Origin: an uncultured Clostridia bacterium
GTDB taxonomy: Bacteria; Bacillota; Clostridia; Oscillospirales; Oscillospiraceae
Assembly (NCBI GenBank): GCA_946412355.1
Contig: CAMKGX010000008.1
Location: 1 to 53,486 of the forward strand
Length of the DNA stretch: 53,486 nt
Direction of reading: 5' to 3'
Shown piece after piece: positions 34,336 to 41,516 of the stretch (positions are counted from its first letter, which is position 1; the number at the start of each line of letters is the position of its first letter). The notes beneath the pieces were generated by a model. The model was given only the letters and a program-made list of their open reading frames with translations. It was not told the DNA's origin and ran no database searches. A program made the translations under genes and the position numbers.

Positions 34336-34420
34336 CCCCGCGGCGCAAGCCGCGGGGGCGGCGGCGACGCCGTATATCAAAGGGCAGCTCCCGGAAAGAG
34401 CCGTCTTTTGATATACGGCG
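34336..34420 (+). other. Two stable hairpins between oppA and oppB
   Basis: Hairpin 1: arms CCCCGCGGC/GCCGCGGGG with a GNRA-type GCAA loop (34336-34357). Hairpin 2: 14-bp arms CGCCGTATATCAAA/TTTGATATACGGCG (34368-34381, 34407-34420) enclosing 25 nt with further GCTC/GAGC pairing. No T run follows. Such structures after a binding-protein gene usually protect its mRNA and reduce expression of the permease genes. Confidence 0.7.
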
Positions 34421-34468
34421 ATTTGAGCATATCCCGGCGCCCTACCCTTGACGAATGGAGGTAAACCC

Positions 34469-35455
34469 ATGCATAAATACATCATAAAGCGTCTGCTTTA
34501 TTCCGCCCTCATCTTTTTCTTCGTGATGCTGGTCATCTATATCATCCTGCGCTGCCTGCCCACCTCTTATCTGGAGAACGTGGCCCGGCAGATGTCCCAG
34601 CGCCCCGGCTCCAAGACCTACCAGGAGTGGCTGGCCCAGCTGGAGGCCCAGTATGGTATGGATAGGGGCTATCTGGCCGGCTATTTCGGCTGGCTGGGCA
34701 ACTTCATCACCGGCAATCACGGCGATAGCTGGTTCTACACCGTGCCCGTCATCGAGAAGTTCCATGATACCGTGTGGCTGTCCTTCTGGATGGGCCTCAT
34801 CGTCATGTTCTTCGAGATCATTATCGCCATTCCCCTGGGTATCCTGGCGGCCACCAAGCAGTATTCCGTCACCGACTATACCGTGTCCATCGTGGCCCTG
34901 GCCGGCATCTCCCTGCCCACCTTCTTCTTCGCCTCCCTTTTGAAGCTGGTGTTCAGCGTCAAGCTGGGCTGGTTCGACCTGTTCGGCCTGGTGGGCCGCA
35001 ACTACGAGCGCCTGTCCGCCATGGGCCAGTTCCTGGATAAGGCCCACCATCTGGTGCTGCCCATCGTCACCCTGGTGGTGCTGTCCATCGGCGGCCTCAT
35101 GCGCTATACCCGCACCAATATGCTGGAGGTCATGAGCGCCGACTATATCCGCACCGCCCGGGCCAAGGGCCTGGATGAGCACACCGTCATCTATAAGCAC
35201 GCCTTCCGCAACACCCTCATCCCCCTGGTCACCATCCTGGGCGGCTCCCTGCCCGGCCTGTTCTCCGGCGCCCTCATCACCGAGACCCTCTATGCCATCC
35301 CCGGCATCGGCTACACGTCTTATAACGCCATGGTGGGCGGCGACATCCCGTTCTCCATGTTCTACCTGGCCTTTATCGCCATTCTCACGCTGCTGGGCAA
35401 CCTGATTGCCGACCTGCTGTACGCGGTGGTGGACCCCCGGGTCCGTCTGTCTTAA
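34469..35455 (+). CDS. oppB: Oligopeptide ABC transporter permease OppB
   Basis: Membrane subunit of 328 residues with six predicted spans. Typical N-terminus (YIIKRLLYSALIFFFVMLVIYIILRCLP), QYGMDRGYLAGYFGWLGNFITGNHGDSW, and the EAA loop YIRTARAKGLDEHTVIYKHAFRNTLIPLVT that docks the ATPases, then LITETLYAIPGIGYTSYNAM. ATG 34469 follows GGAGGT; an upstream in-frame ATG at 34448 lies before the SD and is rejected. Confidence 0.95.
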   Translation: MHKYIIKRLLYSALIFFFVMLVIYIILRCLPTSYLENVARQMSQRPGSKTYQEWLAQLEAQYGMDRGYLAGYFGWLGNFITGNHGDSWFYTVPVIEKFHDTVWLSFWMGLIVMFFEIIIAIPLGILAATKQYSVTDYTVSIVALAGISLPTFFFASLLKLVFSVKLGWFDLFGLVGRNYERLSAMGQFLDKAHHLVLPIVTLVVLSIGGLMRYTRTNMLEVMSADYIRTARAKGLDEHTVIYKHAFRNTLIPLVTILGGSLPGLFSGALITETLYAIPGIGYTSYNAMVGGDIPFSMFYLAFIAILTLLGNLIADLLYAVVDPRVRLS

Positions 35456-35473
35456 CGAGGGGAGGATGCCACG

Positions 35474-37081
35474 ATGAAATTCAACGATAAAGATAAAAAC
35501 GACATCCTTGCCGCCAAGCTCAACGAGCAGGCCGAGGCCCAGACTGCGGTGGACACCACCGCCGCCTCCGAGGAGGCGTATTCCCTCAATGACGACCGCC
35601 GCGTCAAGGTGCTGTCCCCCGGCGCCATGGTGGCCAAGCGTTTCTTCCGCAACCGCATCGCCGTGGTGGGCCTGGTGATTCTGGCCGCCATGTTCCTGTT
35701 CTCCTTCCTGGGCGGCGTCATCTCCCCCTATGAGGAGGACCAGCTCTTCTACACCGAGACCATCCAGAAGAAGGAGTACGCCGGCGCCGTCCGGAATAAC
35801 GACTTCCGCTTCCTGGCCTCCGGCGACGCCAAGTTCGACTCCGCCATCCAGGCCCAGGTGGTGCTGGCCGTTACCACCGGCCAGGACGCCGTCACCTACC
35901 GCGACACCACCTACCACGTCAACCGTGAGGGCGAGGATTTCTACTCCGTCACCACCGACGGCCAGGCCACCTTGGTGGGCATCGGCTACAAGGACGTGGT
36001 CACCTCCAGCGTGGAGGGCCAGAAGCTGCCCTTCGACCTGGTGTTCGCCACTCTGAAGGCCTACACCAACGACGAGGACGCCTTTGAGCTGGGTGGCGAG
36101 CAGTACACCATCGCCGAGGGCGGCGTGGTGGAAAAGGGCGGTGAGGAAGTGGCCTTCGTCAGCCGCTACGTCATCAACCCCATCTCCCCCGACATCTTCC
36201 TCAGCCGTGACTTCCAGGAGCAGCTCGTTATCGCCCTGGAGAGCGGCGCGGATAAGTTTACCTTCACCGATGAAAACGGCGAGAGCGAGTATTTCATCGA
36301 CTATAAGCCCGACGTAAAGAACTGGGTGGTGCGCCAGGAGACCGCCACCCGCACCTACGACCGCTACGCCGCCCCCTCCGCCAAGCACTGGCTGGGCACC
36401 GACCGTAACGGCATGGACATGCTGACCCGTCTGATGTACGGCGGCCGGGTGTCCCTGGTCATCGGCTTCATCGTGGAGCTGATCTCCCTCATCATCGGCG
36501 TGATCCTGGGCGGCCTTGCCGGCTACTTCGGCAAGTGGGTGGACTTCCTCATCATGCGTATCGTGGATATTTTCTATTGTATCCCCTCCACCCCCATCAT
36601 CATCATCCTGGGCGCCGCCATGGATACCATGGGCGTTGACCCCCAGATCCGCATGCTGTACCTGATGCTGATCCTGGGCTTCCTGGGCTGGCCCGGCATG
36701 GCCCGTCTGGTCCGCGGCCAGATTCTGGGCCTGCGTGAGCAGGAGTTCATGGTGGCCACCGAGGCCAGCGGCCTGCGGGTGTCCCGCCGCATCTTCAAGC
36801 ACCTGGTGCCCAACGTCATCCCCCAGCTCATCGTGTCCTGCACCATGGGCATCGGCAGCACCATCCTCATCGAGGCCACCCTCAGCTTCCTGGGCCTGGG
36901 CGTCAAGTTCCCCTTCGCCTCCTGGGGCAATATCATCAACGACGTGAATAACACCTTCGTCCTGCAGAACTACTGGTTCATCTGGATTCCCGCCGGTATC
37001 TGCATCCTGCTGACGGTGCTGGCGTTCAACCTGGTGGGCGACGGCCTGCGTGACGCCTTCGACCCCAAGATGAAGCGATAA
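35474..37081 (+). CDS. oppC: Oligopeptide ABC transporter permease OppC with large extracytoplasmic insertion
   Basis: Permease of 535 residues against the usual 290-330. After a charged cytoplasmic N-terminus (1-58) and the first span (about 63-86), some 225 residues intervene before the conserved KHWLGTDRNGMDMLTRLMYGGRVSLVIG. This insertion is soluble, has short repeats of tyrosine-rich strands (AVTYRDTTYHVNREGEDFYSV, EQYTIAEGGVV) and must lie outside the membrane. The remaining five spans and the EAA loop EQEFMVATEASGLRVSRRIFKHLVPNV are normal. The insert may contact OppA or the substrate; this is inference. Confidence 0.93.
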   Translation: MKFNDKDKNDILAAKLNEQAEAQTAVDTTAASEEAYSLNDDRRVKVLSPGAMVAKRFFRNRIAVVGLVILAAMFLFSFLGGVISPYEEDQLFYTETIQKKEYAGAVRNNDFRFLASGDAKFDSAIQAQVVLAVTTGQDAVTYRDTTYHVNREGEDFYSVTTDGQATLVGIGYKDVVTSSVEGQKLPFDLVFATLKAYTNDEDAFELGGEQYTIAEGGVVEKGGEEVAFVSRYVINPISPDIFLSRDFQEQLVIALESGADKFTFTDENGESEYFIDYKPDVKNWVVRQETATRTYDRYAAPSAKHWLGTDRNGMDMLTRLMYGGRVSLVIGFIVELISLIIGVILGGLAGYFGKWVDFLIMRIVDIFYCIPSTPIIIILGAAMDTMGVDPQIRMLYLMLILGFLGWPGMARLVRGQILGLREQEFMVATEASGLRVSRRIFKHLVPNVIPQLIVSCTMGIGSTILIEATLSFLGLGVKFPFASWGNIINDVNNTFVLQNYWFIWIPAGICILLTVLAFNLVGDGLRDAFDPKMKR

Positions 37082-37094
37082 GGAGGTACGCGAA

Positions 37095-38243
37095 ATGGCA
37101 AAGAAAAAGAATGACGGTTATCTCTCCGCAAAAGAGTCCCGGCGTATCTCCCGCGAGAACCGCAAGATCACCAACGCCTACGAAAAGGCCCGCAAGCGCA
37201 AGAACGTGCCCGAGTCCGAGTATCTCACCACGATGCACGACCCCAATAACGCCGTGGAGTTCGATAATCTCCATAGCTACTTCTTCACCGACACCGGCGT
37301 GGTCCGCGCCGTGGACGGCGTCAGCTTCAACGTGCCCATCGGCAAGACCGTGGGCGTGGTGGGCGAGTCCGGCTGCGGCAAGAGCGTCACCAGCCTGTCC
37401 CTGATGCAGCTGCTGCAGCGGCCCCAGGGCCAGACCGTGGAGGGCGAAATCCGCCTCAACATCGGCGGCGACAAGGCCTACGATGTCACCAAGGCCCCCA
37501 ACTCCGTTATGCAGAAGCTGCGGGGCAACTACGTGTCCATGATTTTCCAGGAACCCATGACCGCCCTCAACCCCGTGTTCCGCATCGGCGAGCAGATCGA
37601 GGAGGTGCTGAAGCTCCACGATGACGACCACCGCACCGAGGAGCAGTTCAAGGCCCGTACCATCGAGCTGCTGGAGATGGTTGGCATCGCCAACAGCGAG
37701 GGCGTGTACCGCATGTACCCCCACGAGCTGTCCGGCGGTATGCGCCAGCGCGTGGTCATCGCCATGGCCCTGGCCTGCAACCCCCGCATCATCATCGCCG
37801 ACGAGCCCACCACCGCCCTGGATGTGACCATCCAGGCCCAGATTCTGGACCTGCTCCGTCAGCTGAAGAATAAGACCAACTCCTCCATCATGTTCATCAC
37901 CCACGACCTGGGCGTCATCGCCGAGATGGCGGACTACGTGGTGGTCATGTACGCCGGCCGCGTGGTGGAAAAGGGCACCGCGGAGGACATCTTCTATCAT
38001 CCTGCCCATCCCTACACCATCGGCCTGATGAACTCCAAGCCCGTGGTAGGCAAAAAGGTGGATGAGCTCTATTCCATCCCCGGCAAGGTGCCCAATCCCA
38101 TCAACATGCCCAAGTACTGCTACTTCCGCGACCGCTGCGAGATGTGCGTGGAGCAGTGCAGCGGCGAATATCCCAAGGAGATTCAGATTTCCGACACCCA
38201 CTTTGTTAGCTGCTATCGTTTTGACGGGAAGGAGGCCAAGTGA
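37095..38243 (+). CDS. oppD: Oligopeptide ABC transporter ATP-binding protein OppD
   Basis: ATPase of 382 residues. Walker A GESGCGKS, Q-loop FQEPMTALNPVF, signature ELSGGMRQRVVIAMAL, Walker B IIIADEPTTALD and His switch ITHDLGVIAEMADYV are complete. The C-terminal oligopeptide/dipeptide domain carries CYFRDRCEMCVEQC, the cysteine cluster known from OppD/DppD proteins that bind an Fe-S cluster. A lysine-rich N-terminal 45 residues precede the ABC domain, longer than usual. GGAGGT precedes the ATG. Confidence 0.95.
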   Translation: MAKKKNDGYLSAKESRRISRENRKITNAYEKARKRKNVPESEYLTTMHDPNNAVEFDNLHSYFFTDTGVVRAVDGVSFNVPIGKTVGVVGESGCGKSVTSLSLMQLLQRPQGQTVEGEIRLNIGGDKAYDVTKAPNSVMQKLRGNYVSMIFQEPMTALNPVFRIGEQIEEVLKLHDDDHRTEEQFKARTIELLEMVGIANSEGVYRMYPHELSGGMRQRVVIAMALACNPRIIIADEPTTALDVTIQAQILDLLRQLKNKTNSSIMFITHDLGVIAEMADYVVVMYAGRVVEKGTAEDIFYHPAHPYTIGLMNSKPVVGKKVDELYSIPGKVPNPINMPKYCYFRDRCEMCVEQCSGEYPKEIQISDTHFVSCYRFDGKEAK

Positions 38244-38245
38244 CC

Positions 38246-39343
38246 ATGTCCAACACCAATCAGAATGACCTCCGGGAGAACCAGGCCATCCCCACCGTGG
38301 ACGGCGAGGATTATTTGCTGGAAGTAAAGAACCTGGTAAAATACTTCCCCATCAAGGGCGGCTTCTTCGGCCGCACCGTGGGCCAGGTCAAAGCGGTGGA
38401 CGGCGTCAGCTTCCACATCAAGCGGGGCACCACCATGGGTCTGGTGGGCGAGTCCGGCTGCGGCAAGAGCACCATCGGCCGCACCATCCTCCGCCTCCAC
38501 GACAAGACCTCCGGCCAGGTGCTGTTCAACGGCCAGGACATCTTCTCCCTCAGCAGCAGCGAGCTGCGCAAGCTGCGCCCCAAGCTGCAAATCATCTTCC
38601 AGGACCCCTATTCCAGCCTGTCTCCCCGCCTGCCCGTGGGCGAGATCATCGGCGAGGCTGTCCGTGAGCACAATATCGTGCCCGCCGCGGAGTTCGATGA
38701 TTATATCACCGACATCATGAAGCAGTGCGGCCTCCAGGAGTTCCACAAGGACCGCTATCCCCACGAGTTCTCCGGCGGCCAGCGCCAGCGCATCTGCATC
38801 GCCCGGGCCCTGGCGCTGAAGCCCGAGTTCATCCTGTGCGATGAGCCCGTGTCCGCCCTGGACGTGTCCATCCAGGCCCAGATCATCAACCTGCTGCGGG
38901 AGCTGCAGAAGAACTTCGGCCTGACCTACCTCTTCATCTCCCATGACCTGTCCGTGGTGGAGCACATCTCCGATACCGTTGGCGTCATGTACCTGGGCAA
39001 CATGGTGGAGTTTGCCGAGACCGAGAAGATTTTCGACCATCCCCTCCACCCCTACACCCAGGCTCTGTTCTCCGCCATCCCGGTGCCCGATCCCAACTAT
39101 AAGATGGACCGCATCGTGCTGGAGGGCAGCATCCCCTCTCCCGCCAATCCCCCTGCCGGCTGCAAGTTCCATACCCGCTGCAGTAAGTGCATGGAGGTGT
39201 GCCAGTACGCCGCCCCCCACTGGAAAGAGGTGGAGCCCGGCCACTTCTGCGCCTGCCATCTGTACAACGACGCCCAGGAGCAGGCCGAGGCCGAGCAGGC
39301 CATCCCCGCCAAGGCCCCTGCGGCCGACGGCAAGAAGGCGTAA
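38246..39343 (+). CDS. oppF: Oligopeptide ABC transporter ATP-binding protein OppF
   Basis: Second ATPase (365 residues). Walker A GESGCGKS, Q-loop FQDPYSSLSPRL, signature EFSGGQRQRICIARAL, Walker B FILCDEPVSALD, His switch ISHDLSVVEHISD, and a C-terminal CKFHTRCSKCMEVC cluster. ATG 38246 is 2 bases after the oppD stop; a GTG at 38240 overlaps that stop and is an alternative. The tail beyond the cysteine motif is alanine/glutamate-rich. Confidence 0.94.
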   Translation: MSNTNQNDLRENQAIPTVDGEDYLLEVKNLVKYFPIKGGFFGRTVGQVKAVDGVSFHIKRGTTMGLVGESGCGKSTIGRTILRLHDKTSGQVLFNGQDIFSLSSSELRKLRPKLQIIFQDPYSSLSPRLPVGEIIGEAVREHNIVPAAEFDDYITDIMKQCGLQEFHKDRYPHEFSGGQRQRICIARALALKPEFILCDEPVSALDVSIQAQIINLLRELQKNFGLTYLFISHDLSVVEHISDTVGVMYLGNMVEFAETEKIFDHPLHPYTQALFSAIPVPDPNYKMDRIVLEGSIPSPANPPAGCKFHTRCSKCMEVCQYAAPHWKEVEPGHFCACHLYNDAQEQAEAEQAIPAKAPAADGKKA

Positions 39344-39346
39344 CCC

Positions 39347-39592
39347 ATGGCCCGCCAGAAGCCCGAACTGCCCGAGGACGACGGCCGCACCTTTGCGGAG
39401 ATGAACGTGGAGGGCATGCCCTGGTATAACCCCTCCAAAGGGGAACGCCGCACCGGCGAAAAGCTGGACTTGACCCCCTCCCAGCGCCGCCGCATGATAT
39501 GGGGCGTGCTGTCCGCCGTCGGCGTCATCACCCTGGTGTTCGCCGTGGTCTATTTCCTGGTGATACTGGGCATGGATTTAGCATGGTCATAA
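39347..39592 (+). CDS. Small single-span membrane protein at the end of the opp operon
   Basis: Protein of 81 residues with a polar N-terminus containing DDGRTFAEMNVEGMPWYNP and one membrane span (about 51-75, WGVLSAVGVITLVFAVVYFLVIL). It starts 3 bases after the oppF stop. I do not assign a family; the DDGRxxAxMNVxGMPWY motif seems conserved in related clostridia from memory. Its place in the operon suggests an accessory subunit of the transporter, but no evidence is visible. The repeat element copy B begins 4 bases after its stop. Confidence 0.75.
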   Translation: MARQKPELPEDDGRTFAEMNVEGMPWYNPSKGERRTGEKLDLTPSQRRRMIWGVLSAVGVITLVFAVVYFLVILGMDLAWS

Positions 39593-39595
39593 ACC

Positions 39596-39789
39596 AAAAA
39601 AAGCATCGCAGATTTCGCGCCCGCAGGCGCGAACCCATGAAATCCGAAAAAAGTGACGACATGCGCGTCACTTTTTTCACTTCTCAGGCTACGAAGTGTG
39701 CGAATAGTGCGCCGGAGGCGTACTATTCGCGCGCGCAGTAGACTGCAATCCCAGTGTCAAAAAACGGCTATGCCGTTTTTTGACAGGCT
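39596..39789 (+). repeat. MITE-like multi-hairpin repeat, copy B
   Basis: About 194 bp, the inverted counterpart of copy A (17144-17336). All internal hairpins are retained with compensated or small changes (e.g. GAATAGTGCGCCGG / GGCGTACTATTC). The right terminal repeat TTTTTTGACA is intact; the left one is degenerate (CCAAAAAA in place of TGTCAAAAAA). It starts 4 bases after the stop of the small opp gene and ends 7 bases before a terminator. Confidence 0.85.
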
Positions 39790-39795
39790 AATAAA

Positions 39796-39830
39796 AAAGC
39801 TCTCCCGGATTTCCGGGAGAGCTTTCATTT
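39796..39830. terminator. Bidirectional terminator after the opp operon
   Basis: 13-bp perfect stem, AAAGCTCTCCCGG with CCGGGAGAGCTTT (39796-39808, 39813-39825), flanked by an A run on the left and CATTTTG on the right. Confidence 0.88.
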
Positions 39831-39841
39831 TGTAAAAAACC

Positions 39842-40252
39842 TTAAAAATGACTGTCCACGTAGCGGTTGAACTTCTGGCTGTCCATCACGTCCTTGAAGC
39901 TGTTGCGAAACCGCTGCACCGTCAGGCTGTTGAACTGCACCACCTTCCGGTACCGCAGGCACCCCAACCCCAGGCCGAAGGCCAGGCAGATGAAGCCGAA
40001 GGGCGGCACCTTGCTGGCGGCGAACACCAGCGCCCCCACCACGATGGCCGTCACCACCACGCCGCCCACCTGCTTGCCGGGGTACAGGCGCTTCACTTCC
40101 TCTTCGGGCACCACGCCCTCCTCCACCATCACCTTGGCAAAGGTCTTCTGCACGCCGAACAGGGAAATGGCGTTCAGCAGCACCGGCGCCGCCACGAAAA
40201 AGGAGAAAAACGTAATCACCGCGTTGATAATCAGCACTTTCATATCAGACAT
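39842..40252 (-). CDS. Hypothetical small membrane protein
   Basis: Unrecognised 136-residue protein. A first span at about 4-25 (VLIINAVITFFSFFVAAPVLL) is followed by a soluble stretch with VMVEEGVVPEEEVKRLYPGK, two more hydrophobic segments (GGVVVTAIVVGALVFA and FGFICLAFGLGLG) and a basic C-terminus (NRYVDSHF). GGAGG is 7 bases before ATG 40252. It is 14 bases downstream of the racemase-like gene on the same strand and probably in one transcript with it. No function is proposed. Confidence 0.75.
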   Translation of the reverse strand: MSDMKVLIINAVITFFSFFVAAPVLLNAISLFGVQKTFAKVMVEEGVVPEEEVKRLYPGKQVGGVVVTAIVVGALVFAASKVPPFGFICLAFGLGLGCLRYRKVVQFNSLTVQRFRNSFKDVMDSQKFNRYVDSHF

Positions 40253-40266
40253 AATGCATCCTCCCG

Positions 40267-41361
40267 TCAATCCGCCACAAACTGGAAGCGCACGTCGCTC
40301 CTGCCGGTGGCATACAGCATATGGCTGTAACATAGATGAAATTCCACAACGTCCCCCACCTGCAAGGGGCGGCAGGCCGTGGCGTCCACAATGCAGTGGT
40401 CAGAGCTGCCGCCGATGACGGTCATCCCCGCCTCGCAGCAAATGAGGCTCTCCACATCCCCCACGTCGGCCCGGCCAAAGCCGATAAGGGCCCGGATCTG
40501 TGGCCCCTTGTCCACGTACACCGGCTTGTGGCCGAAGGCGTCAATGGCAAATTCCCCCTGGGGATAGCTGGGCTTGCGCCGGATTTCCAGCACCTCGCCG
40601 CAGAGGGTAAAGGTGTCCATCCGCAGGTAGTCCATGTCGGTGATGCCCCAGTCCACCTGTAAATCCTTGGCCAGGAGAATCCCCTCGCCGATGCGCAGGT
40701 GGTTGATGCCCGCCGGCATGGTGCCGTCATGCACCAGCCGGTAGGAGCTGGTGGCCCCGCCGGACACCACTGCCAGCTGCCGCCCGATGCGGCCCTCCAC
40801 GTCCCGGGCGATGGCAAGCAGCTCCTCCATCTTCTCCGGTGTGGGCTTGATGGAGCCGTAGCACCCCAGGTTCACGCCCACGCCCTTGAGGTGGACGTGG
40901 GGCAGGTCCCGCTCCACGTGGACGCAGCACTCCGCCATCTCCTCCTTGTCCCAGAAGCCCTCCCGCAGGTCCCCCAGGTCCGCCATGATGATGACGCTGT
41001 GGCTCCTGCCCTGCCGGGCGCACTCCTGTTCCAAAGCGTCCAGGGTGGCCCGTTCCGATTGGAGGGACGTGTCGCACAGTGCCACCACGCCGCCCAGCTC
41101 CGTCAGCCCCGGCACCCGCAGCAGGAGATAAGGCCCTTCGATGCCCGCCTCCCGGCAGGCCGCCACCTGCTCCAGGCGGCTGGTGCCGATCTCATCGGCT
41201 CCCGCCTCCCGAAACAGCCGGGCCACCTCCGGCATCCCGCCGCAGCCCTTGATGACGCCGCACACGCTCACGCCGAGCCGATGGCACCGGGAGACCACCT
41301 CCCGGGCGTTCTGCCCCAGCCGCGCCGTGTGTATTTTCACGCAGGGATATTGCCGTTCCAT
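40267..41361 (-). CDS. Alanine/ornithine racemase family PLP-dependent enzyme
   Basis: Fold-type III PLP enzyme (364 residues). The barrel begins after VKIHTARLGQNA; the PLP lysine is in VCGVIKGCGG (about residue 38). GADEIGTSRLEQV, DLGDLREGFW, GVGVNLGCYG and VSGGATSSYRLVHDGTMPAGINHLRIGEGILLA are typical of the ornithine/alanine racemase (Orr) group, and a C-terminal beta domain follows. Substrate could be ornithine, alanine or another basic amino acid. GGGAGGG precedes the ATG. It may supply D-amino acids, consistent with the D-amino-acid hydrolase elsewhere in the window, but no direct link exists. Confidence 0.85.
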   Translation of the reverse strand: MERQYPCVKIHTARLGQNAREVVSRCHRLGVSVCGVIKGCGGMPEVARLFREAGADEIGTSRLEQVAACREAGIEGPYLLLRVPGLTELGGVVALCDTSLQSERATLDALEQECARQGRSHSVIIMADLGDLREGFWDKEEMAECCVHVERDLPHVHLKGVGVNLGCYGSIKPTPEKMEELLAIARDVEGRIGRQLAVVSGGATSSYRLVHDGTMPAGINHLRIGEGILLAKDLQVDWGITDMDYLRMDTFTLCGEVLEIRRKPSYPQGEFAIDAFGHKPVYVDKGPQIRALIGFGRADVGDVESLICCEAGMTVIGGSSDHCIVDATACRPLQVGDVVEFHLCYSHMLYATGRSDVRFQFVAD

Positions 41362-41446
41362 GCCGTTCCCTCCCGCCGTTTTTTCTGCCCATCAGTATAC
41401 CACACTTTCCGCCTTATCGCCACCCCATTTTTCCCGGGAAAAGCGG

Positions 41447-41474
41447 TTGCACTTTTCCTGCCTTTGGGTATAAT
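41447..41474 (+). promoter_or_regulatory. Promoter of DHHW lipoprotein-aldo/keto reductase-prsW unit
   Basis: -35 TTGCAC (41447-41452), 16-bp spacer, -10 TATAAT (41469-41474). Confidence 0.75.
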
Positions 41475-41516
41475 GGTCGTATACACGCGCCAATCCATTT
41501 CTATGAGGTACATTCC

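Noticed and set aside
31934-34348. Very long open frame antisense to oppA (about 800 codons)
   Set aside because: It mirrors oppA codon structure (GC-rich third positions remove stops), has no ribosome site and no recognisable domain; oppA is clearly real.
34442-36802. Long antisense frame opposite oppB and oppC
   Set aside because: His/Gly/Val-rich composition typical of a shadow frame; the sense genes have full family motifs.
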